Assembly (NCBI GenBank): GCA_035610835.1
Contig: CM069448.1
Coordinates: 12,400,462 to 12,464,461, forward strand
Source of the DNA: Ophiura sarsii
Lineage: Eukaryota > Echinodermata > Ophiuroidea > Amphilepidida > Ophiuridae
Reading direction: 5' to 3'
Length of the DNA stretch: 64,000 nt
Shown here piece by piece: positions 57,086 through 64,000 of this stretch. Under the pieces are notes generated by a model. It had not been told where the DNA came from. It was given only the letters and a program-made list of their open reading frames with translations, and made no database searches. A program made the position numbers and the translations under genes. Numbering within the stretch: position 1 is the stretch's first letter; each line of letters begins with the position of its first letter.

Positions 57086-59044
57086 TTAGATTGGATATAA
57101 ATGATTCTTTAAAGACTTCTTGAATATACCTAAAGAGTTCGATTCCCTGATGGTGACATTGAGAGTGTTCCAGATGTGAGGAGCAGAAATGGAAAAAGTG
57201 CGACTAGAGGCAGACTGAAGCAATTTGTTGGAGTTGGGCTCAAATAGACGAGTAATGTCAGATGCCGAGCGAAGACTTGCACGTCCAGGTTGGTAGGGAG
57301 AGAGGCATGATGTTAAATAACCAGGTGCGGTGCCATTCAAACATTTGTACACAAACACAAGAATCTTGAAAGTTATTCTCTCCCTAACTGGCAGCCAATG
57401 CAGCTCTTTAAGATAAGGCGTAGCATGATCTCTCTTTACGGCAAGGCAAATCAGTTTGGCGGCCCAGTTTTGAAATCTTTGCAATCTTTGGACATCAGTA
57501 GAATTGGATCCAAATAACAAAGAGTTCCCGTAGTCAAGTCTGGAAAGGATGAGGGCACGTACTATAAGATGACATGTGTCTTTATCAAGAAATCTCCTAA
57601 TACGTGAGATACTGCGCATCTGGAAACTGAGACTTTTGCAAAGAGATGATATATGAGCAGTCATAGTCATGGAAGTATCAAACATGATGCCAAGATTGCG
57701 CACACTATCAGAAGGAGAGATGATCATACTGCCAACGCGAAGTGTCACAGGAGGCATGTGGTGCTTAAGGTGCTTGGCAACAGCGACAAAAAACTCGGTC
57801 TTATTCTCGTTGAATTTGAGGCGATTTACTGTCAACCATGATTTGACTTCATCAATGCAAGCAGATATCCGGGAAAGTGCGGAGGTGATGGAGTTGTAGT
57901 CTTTCGGATCAAAGGAAGTATAAATTTGAATATCATCTGCATAGATGTGGTAAAGCAGGTTATGTTTCCTTAGAATAGATCCGATAGGAATGGTATAAAT
58001 AGAGAATTGTTGTGGGCCGACTATCGATCCCTGCGGTATGCCATACTTCAGATCAAGCCGCTCAGAGAACATACCATCAATGCATACACGAGTTGTTCTT
58101 CCAGATAAATATGATGATATCCACTTCAGCACGTCGCCTTGCAGTCCGATTTCATTAGCGAGCCTGGTCAACAAGATGTTATGGTTAACAGTATCAAAGG
58201 CTGCGCTAAGATCCAATAGGGCCAAAAACACACCCTTGCGCTGGGAAGTAAATTCCATGATGTCACACTTAACCTTAAGTAATGCAGACTCAGTTGAGTG
58301 AGCAGGTCTATAGGCCGATTGTAATGGCTCTCCAAGGTTGTTCTCGCTCATGTATCTTGCGATATTGTCCACAGCGTGCCTTTCAATGATCTTTGACAGG
58401 TAAGGTATGTTAGATACCGGCCGATAGTTTTGAAGTTCGTGAGGATTGAGGGATGGCTTTTTGATGACAGGAGAAATGACAGCATGCTTCAGTGACTCTG
58501 GGAAAGTGCCCGTGCTAAGAGAGCTGTTAACTATTCGGGTTATGATAGGAACAAACATGCTCGCATTCTGCTTGATAAACCAGGTTGGTATTGGATCCAA
58601 CAAGCATGACTTCGCCGGAGATTTCGTGATATAATTCTGTATGTCATCCACACTGACGTGGTCAAACTTGTACATGGTGCTGGTAAGTCCATGAGTAGCT
58701 GACTTTGGAGGATCAGGTGTGAAATCAGAGTTTGAATTCGACAGTTCACGTTCAATGCCATCATATATCTTTGAAACTTTGCCATCAAAGAATGACGCAA
58801 ACTCGTTTGCAAGGACCTTGGCAGAGTCATGTGCAGGTAAGGTTTTAGTGGATTTGTTTAGAAGCTTACCAACCTTTTTGAAGATCGTTTTTGTGTCAGC
58901 TCCTTTAAGTTCTCCTCTGATATGATCTTGCTTGGCTTTATCAATTAAGTCATTGACATGATCGCGCTGAGCAACATAGAGTTCACGATGCACATCGAGT
59001 CTTGATTTCCTCCATATATATGCAGCGATGAGAAATACCCACAT
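57086..59044 (-). CDS. CR1/L2-type LINE reverse transcriptase, 5'-truncated
   Basis: A 652-codon frame that encodes the C-terminal part of a LINE ORF2. Reverse transcriptase spans about residues 185-430, with LALLDLSAAFDTVNH (first catalytic Asp at 278), GIPQGSIVGP at 335-344 and YADD at 368-371. The rest is the C-terminal region typical of CR1/L2 elements (LDYGNSLL, LHWLPVRERI, IWNTLN). The endonuclease is missing, as expected from 5' truncation. The RT frame is uninterrupted, so the insertion may be fairly recent. The apparent start is artificial: the first dozen codons lie in the arm of the adjacent foldback element, and true LINE sequence begins near WRKSRLDVHRE. Confidence 0.9.
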   Translation of the reverse strand: MWVFLIAAYIWRKSRLDVHRELYVAQRDHVNDLIDKAKQDHIRGELKGADTKTIFKKVGKLLNKSTKTLPAHDSAKVLANEFASFFDGKVSKIYDGIERELSNSNSDFTPDPPKSATHGLTSTMYKFDHVSVDDIQNYITKSPAKSCLLDPIPTWFIKQNASMFVPIITRIVNSSLSTGTFPESLKHAVISPVIKKPSLNPHELQNYRPVSNIPYLSKIIERHAVDNIARYMSENNLGEPLQSAYRPAHSTESALLKVKCDIMEFTSQRKGVFLALLDLSAAFDTVNHNILLTRLANEIGLQGDVLKWISSYLSGRTTRVCIDGMFSERLDLKYGIPQGSIVGPQQFSIYTIPIGSILRKHNLLYHIYADDIQIYTSFDPKDYNSITSALSRISACIDEVKSWLTVNRLKFNENKTEFFVAVAKHLKHHMPPVTLRVGSMIISPSDSVRNLGIMFDTSMTMTAHISSLCKSLSFQMRSISRIRRFLDKDTCHLIVRALILSRLDYGNSLLFGSNSTDVQRLQRFQNWAAKLICLAVKRDHATPYLKELHWLPVRERITFKILVFVYKCLNGTAPGYLTSCLSPYQPGRASLRSASDITRLFEPNSNKLLQSASSRTFSISAPHIWNTLNVTIRESNSLGIFKKSLKNHLYPI

Positions 59045-59483
59045 GACTTTACCCCCGGGGTAGAGCGACCCGGGGTAGACCGACCCGGGGTTGATATCAA
59101 CCCTAAGTCGACCAACCCTGGGTGGACTACAATAGCGCCCTCACGGAATAAACCATAATACTGTTTAAAAAACACCTTGGAAACTATATTCATTCTAAAT
59201 TATATGTTAAAAAACTCAGGGGAGGTAAAAACAAGGACGGATCATTCTAAAACAACCCCGGGACTGTCCAGCCCCGGGACTGTCCACCCAGGGACTAACC
59301 CTAACCCTAACCCTAACCCTAACCCTAACCCTAACCCTAACCCTAACCCTAACCCTAACCCTAACCCTAACCCTAACCCTAACCCTAACCCTAAGGGTTG
59401 GTCGACTTAGGGTTGGTCTACCCCGGGTCGCTCTACCCCGGGTGGAAAGTCATGTGGGTATTTCCATTGCTGCATATATATAT
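59012..59483. mobile_element. Foldback element carrying telomere-type repeats
   Basis: The left arm (59012-59119) and right arm (59393-59483) are inverted copies sharing GGGGTAGAGCGACCCGGGG, ATACCCACATGACTTT and CCTAAGTCGACCAACCC. The left arm has about 17 extra bases. The loop includes two CCCCGGGACTGTCCA units and, next to the right arm, a perfect run of CCCTAA. Confidence 0.75.
59295..59394. repeat. (CCCTAA)n, about 17 perfect hexamers
   Basis: A 100-base run of the vertebrate/echinoderm-type telomere repeat without a single interruption. It is interstitial, with unique sequence on both sides. The Asn-Pro repeat frame across it is a translation artefact. Confidence 0.95.
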
Positions 59484-59619
59484 ACAACACGCCTCAATAA
59501 ATCAACTCTGTATTACCCTCTACCATGACGAAGGAGACATGGTAGAAGGCTTAGAACCCAAAAGTGTGAAATTTATCAAGCGCTGTAATATTTTGAACTA
59601 TTAATGTGATGTAGGCCTA

Positions 59620-59991
59620 TGTAAAAGTTTACATTTTTGGAACACTTTTTTGGCTCAAAATTTGCTGCAAACGTATATATCAAAATCAGTTTTTGGTAAA
59701 AGAAATTCTGAGATTGCACCATAATAATCTAAAGACACTTCTCTGGGAACGGTTTTGTTTAAACATAACAATTTTTAGTTTCTTAAATGTGGACCAAAAA
59801 GCATTTTGAGGTTAGAAAAATCACTTTTTGGCACTTTTTGGTCAAGATTTTACAAAATACACATTTTTATATTAAAAATCACCACTATCCCCAAAGAAAT
59901 GTCTTTAGATGATTTTGGTGCAATTTCAGCCCTTTTCACCAAAATGGATTCTCCTACACATTTCCTTTCCAAAAATGTATACTTTTATATG
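59620..59991. mobile_element. Foldback element
   Basis: The left arm starts with AAAAGTTTACATTTTTGG and the right arm ends with CCAAAAATGTATACTTTT. Arms of about 140 bp include AAGACACTTCTCTGGG and its complement. A one-armed relative lies at 41470-41720. A fragment of the foldback family seen at 33551-34240 follows at 59993-60056. Confidence 0.7.
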
Positions 59992-60628
59992 TATTAAATG
60001 AATAATGAAGAAGTTCCGGTAGTTTTACGGAGGCTATTCCTGAAACTCTGGCGTATCGGTCGGGATTTTGGACCTCGTCCATTTGGGCGTTAGAGGAACC
60101 CAATTCGACCAATGATGAAACAGCGGTATTTTTATAGTTGTTATTATTTGCGTTCCATAATCAAATGCTATTCATGATAGTGTGGCTTTATGAATAGGGC
60201 TGATCATGTAGTTTTACAATCACGACAACCACATACTTAATCCAACAGCTTGAAATGTGTTCCCTTTAGAAGCGGTCACAACAATAAAAACACATCGACC
60301 ATCATCAACCGTATACAGGTTTCGAAAGAAAAAATATATATTATGTATGTCATTTTACCTATTCATAATTAAGTATAGATACTTTTTATTATTTTCCATT
60401 TGTATTATGCACGTGGAATAAAGGAAACTATAACAGTTCTACGTATTTATTTGCGAGAAAAAATGAAATAATTCAATCATCATTTTTGTATAAACCTAAT
60501 AAACCTAGATAGAAAACCATTTGTCCTAATTAAATGGAAAACAGTTTTTTTCAACCAAGATACGGATTATAAACGTTACTTTTAGTATTTCTGGCTATGA
60601 GACCACCCGAATACCTTTATACCTTTAT

Positions 60629-60780
60629 CAATTACTATTTTTATGATTTCCAAATCTTACGCATGAGCAATTGATTCACAATTACTACTTTTATGATTTC
60701 CAAATCTTACGTGTGAATAATTGATTCACAATTGCTTTTTTATGATATCCAAATCTTACGTGTGAACAATCATTGATTGT
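60629..60780. repeat. Three tandem units of about 50 bp
   Basis: Units share CAATTACTNTTTTTATGATT, TCCAAATCTTACG and AATTGATTCA. No gene is visible between 60057 and the receptor start at 62478. Confidence 0.75.
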
Positions 60781-62477
60781 TCGTTCTGTCAATTTTCAAG
60801 CCACCATATACAAGTCAGCAATAAATTGTCCCTAGTTTGTATTGAGACAAAACAAGGTTACACAAGAACAAACACGTGGTAGTTCCGATTTAGATGGTTA
60901 TTATTGGATATCATCTTTGTTATTGCCCACAACCAAGAGGCGAAATAGGTGTATAGTCAAGGCAATATTTGTATACATGTGATTCACCTATTAGCTGCGG
61001 CAAAAAAAAAAAACATGTTCTTGGAGTAGACAGTCTTTTTAAAAAGAGAACGAACACAATTCCTGTCTCCAATATTTTCTACATATCTTTAATAGAAATA
61101 ATACATTTTCGTACGTTTTCAATTTTCTTTCCTGCTTTATTAACCATTTTCTCTAAAAATATTAATCAAAAGTAATTATCAAGAAATTATAGAAAAAGCG
61201 TTTAAAATGTTAAGGTGTTTGAGTTCTCCTATTTTTCCTATTGTATATTTAACCTGGAGCATAATGTCACCTTGACCGTCGAAAAGGACAACCTTTAATG
61301 TTCACAATGTCTCAGTTTCATGGATTGTTCACATGGTTTACATAGCTGAATGAAGTGGGGGGAGCAAAGATAGTCCCCTGTCTATACTTCGTTATTTCTA
61401 CCTATGTGCTGCACACAATGAGCAGTGATGTCAGAGCGTAGTCAAGTTATTAACTCAGCAATTCACGCGCGAAAGCCGGGATTCGCCTTATATAGTATGC
61501 CATGTACCGCGGATCACAAAGTGCATGAGAAATACGCTGGCGCTAATAGGTTGCGTTCATAGGAATACGCTCTGACGCCACTCGTTGTACATAGATAAAA
61601 TAGACGCATCGTAGCTTCCAATTCCATTGACGTCTTTCTTACCATAGACACATCCGCAAATAAGTGTAGTACACGGATTTAAAAGAGTCTTCCTGTATCT
61701 TCGAAGTGGTGGTGAGCACCTAGTATTTTCAAGTATTTATTGGAATTTATTTCCATGAATAGACGGTTGATCGTCGACGTATTCGTTCGCAAAAAATATC
61801 TTCTAAAGTTCGTTATAAAATGCATTGGTATTTTATCGACAGATTTTAGGTCTAATATAGTTGCACCCAGGGTTGCGCTCAAGCATTACATCACACCTAC
61901 CAGTTTAATGTCGTGTTTTGTTGAAGCAATGTTGACGTAATGAGAAAACAGTACATGCGAGTAATATGAATTGGTAAAAAGGTCATTCTTCTTTGCGACA
62001 TTACTTCTATTGTACGCACTAATAGGCTTGTTCATTCGGTTCATATCAATCGTAAAGTATAAAAAGCGCTATTTAAAATAATTAAATGTGATCTAAATCT
62101 ACATTTAAATAGCTTGTACTTTAATTTACCTACATTTACGGGTGTCGTAATTTTTAGCACCCCACAAATGTAAAACCTTCCAGTAAATTTACAACATTCG
62201 CATGATATCCGTTGTAAGACGATAAATTGAAATCATTAAAATCGTTATCAATGCGCATTTTCCCGCCTATGGTCACTCTGCGCATGTTATATTGCGGTAT
62301 ATATCACTGAACACCACATGACGAACGATCAAGCGGTAATAACCATTTCAAGTGTTGTTAACAACTTATATGTGTATTATTTGTACTTGCGTCAATCAGA
62401 CTCATAGATACACACGTCTTCACGACTGCATTGAGTGTTTGTCTTTGCAAGTTACAAATTACGCGTTTACGCTGGCC
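60781..62477. other. Region upstream of the class C receptor
   Basis: No repeat with definable ends and no separate gene. A TATA-like GGTATATATCAC lies at 62295-62306, about 170 bases before the receptor ATG, and could be its core promoter. This is a weak call. Confidence 0.3.
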
Positions 62478-64000
62478 ATGGCAAGCTTACACTATGCACA
62501 ATGCCTTTATCATGCGGTGATTCTCGCCATACTCAACCCATCTATTGCACTGAAATCGCTACCAGACGCCGCATGCATATCTTATGTCAAACAAGGTGAT
62601 GTCAATCTTGGCGGGATATTCTCCTTCCATTTCAGTTGGTGGTCTCCGTGTAGCAGCGAGTTAAATGATTTCGCCGTTCAACTCGCCGAAATGATGATCT
62701 TTGAGATAGAACGAATAAACTCCCGAGATGATCTCTTACCAAATGTAACGCTTGGTTATGTTATTCGTGACGACTGCGGGTCTGAGGACATTGCGCTCTG
62801 GTCTGCGCTGTCATTTATAAGCCAGGATGACGTCCGTACAGATGTGAATTCCCGCCAGCTTTCTTGCCCGCATCATACCGCAGATGATGCATCGAATGCT
62901 CCAGTCGTCGGTCTCATTGGCACCCCTTTCAGCTTCACCTCAGTAGTCGTGGCACGCGTTGCCAGCCTGTACAACATGCCGGTGATATCCTATTGGGCGA
63001 CAACAGATGAACTCAGCGATAAATCAAGATTTCCTTTCTTTCTACGGACAGCTTCTCCAGATGAGTTTCAGGCTGGTGCCATGATCGATATATTGGTTAA
63101 ATTCAACTGGAGGTATGTCACCCTCATGTATTCGGTAGATGCCTACGGCATCCACGGTGCTAGACAACTAAGGATATTAGCAGAACAGAACGGCATATGC
63201 ATAGCACAGACTTTCGCCGTACAACAGTCAGCTCCTGAATCAGATCTTATAGAGATTGCACACAAGTTCGAGCAAACTCCAAAAGCTAAGACTGTGTTGG
63301 TGTTCTCTCGATCAAATCAGGTGAACGCTGTTTTAGAAGTCATGAAAGTGTTAGACATGAGGCTAAATTTAACGTGGATTGGTAGCGATACGTGGGGGTA
63401 TGAACTACTCGATAACGGCCTCGCGTACCAAGTCAACGGCGCATTGTTCATACGAGTTGATCAGAACGTTGTCCCGGTGTTTAAAGACCACTTTGATGAG
63501 TTAGATCTTGACAATGATATAATTAATCCATGGCTAAAACAATATTGGATCGATTGGCGTAATAGCAGGAACTGCACTGTATGGAAGGATTGTCCTCTTC
63601 CGATCGAGCCATACGGAGCAGCTCTTTTTAACGCAATCGATGCATATGCATATTCGCTACACGCAATACAAGAGGAAACATGCAATGGCAGCATAAACTG
63701 CGATATCGATTGGAATAGCATTGAAGGGCAGACAATCTTAGATAAACTTAACGAAGGATTCTTTGAAGGTATCGATGGGAAATTCCAGTTTGATGCACAT
63801 GGGAACGTAGCGAGCAAATACAATCTGGTCAACTTGCAGCTTTCCGAATCGGGACACAGCTTTGCTCCGATTGGACACTGGGATCCTACAAGTGAAGGGA
63901 GACTTCATATTGACATGAACAAAATCATGTTCTCGGATGGCACTCAAAATGTCCCCACATCACTATGCGTGGAAGATTGTCAAGCTGGGTACATTGTAAT
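62478..64000 (+). CDS. Class C GPCR (mGluR/CaSR-like), N-terminal part
   Basis: The frame is open from ATG at 62478 to the window end (507 codons) without an intron. A hydrophobic signal peptide occupies about residues 1-25. The Venus flytrap (ANF-receptor) domain spans about 40-485, beginning GDVNLGGIFSFHF and containing LPNVTLGY, VIRDDCG and ATTDELSDKSRF. The cysteine-rich domain begins at Cys497 and Cys501. By alignment to mGluR1 from memory, Ser152, Thr175, Asp195, Tyr223 and Asp304 match the residues that hold the alpha-amino and alpha-carboxyl groups of the ligand. Arg78 is Leu69 here and Lys409 is Pro378, so the side-chain carboxylate contacts of glutamate are lost. N-glycosylation sites lie at Asn89, 297, 365 and 403. 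The membrane part would be downstream, outside the window. Confidence 0.88.
   Translation, partial: MASLHYAQCLYHAVILAILNPSIALKSLPDAACISYVKQGDVNLGGIFSFHFSWWSPCSSELNDFAVQLAEMMIFEIERINSRDDLLPNVTLGYVIRDDCGSEDIALWSALSFISQDDVRTDVNSRQLSCPHHTADDASNAPVVGLIGTPFSFTSVVVARVASLYNMPVISYWATTDELSDKSRFPFFLRTASPDEFQAGAMIDILVKFNWRYVTLMYSVDAYGIHGARQLRILAEQNGICIAQTFAVQQSAPESDLIEIAHKFEQTPKAKTVLVFSRSNQVNAVLEVMKVLDMRLNLTWIGSDTWGYELLDNGLAYQVNGALFIRVDQNVVPVFKDHFDELDLDNDIINPWLKQYWIDWRNSRNCTVWKDCPLPIEPYGAALFNAIDAYAYSLHAIQEETCNGSINCDIDWNSIEGQTILDKLNEGFFEGIDGKFQFDAHGNVASKYNLVNLQLSESGHSFAPIGHWDPTSEGRLHIDMNKIMFSDGTQNVPTSLCVEDCQAGYIV

Noticed and set aside
59177..59410. Asn-Pro repeat protein
   Set aside because: It is a translation of the CCCTAA telomere-type repeat.

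Overview
The window is eukaryotic genomic DNA. It is AT-rich, has large gene-free stretches, intronless receptor genes and very dense transposon debris, and shows no operons or bacterial-type signals. I infer an invertebrate deuterostome, most likely an echinoderm. The evidence is a Ty3/gypsy element with integrase placed before reverse transcriptase (the Gmr1-like arrangement, known from deuterostomes), (TTAGGG)n-type repeat DNA, several terminal-inverted-repeat families, and frequent TAGGCCTA words. The species cannot be fixed from sequence alone.

Layout. Positions 1-7402 hold only repeats: a hAT-type MITE with an 8-bp target duplication, a TTAA-type MITE, a second hAT MITE nested in other repeat DNA, a long degenerate array carrying AGGTCA direct repeats, an aberrant LTR element and a minisatellite. 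From 7403 to 31217 lies one Gmr1-like LTR retrotransposon on the minus strand, flanked by a CACAC target duplication. Its 1,656-bp 3' LTR is at 7403-9058, pol and gag are at 9266-13565, and a tRNA-Pro-type primer binding site is next to the 5' LTR. That 5' LTR is cut in two (13883-14108 and 29787-31217) by 15.7 kb of other DNA. The inserted DNA contains no recognisable gene but many SINEs and MITEs with clean target duplications.

Positions 31218-35667 hold more MITEs and palindromic elements. Two intronless class A (rhodopsin-type) GPCR genes in tandem follow at 35668-36975 and 39579-40925. They are clear paralogues. Both lack the TM3-ECL2 disulfide cysteines and have DRH instead of DRY. From 41 to 62 kb there is again repeat DNA: a mariner-like element inserted into a LINE remnant, a tRNA-type SINE, a 1.06-kb element built from short TAGTC palindromes, three large hairpin elements in a row, and a 5'-truncated CR1/L2-type LINE abutting a foldback element that contains about 17 perfect CCCTAA hexamers.

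The window ends inside a class C GPCR on the plus strand (62478 to beyond 64000). Its signal peptide and complete Venus flytrap domain are present. It keeps the residues that bind the amino acid backbone but has lost the two that hold the glutamate side-chain carboxylate.

The real host genes are therefore three receptors, all on the plus strand. Nearly everything else is mobile DNA. I see no multi-gene functional system. The most unusual objects are the split LTR element, its SCAN-like gag, the receptor pair without the usual disulfide, and the telomere-repeat foldback.
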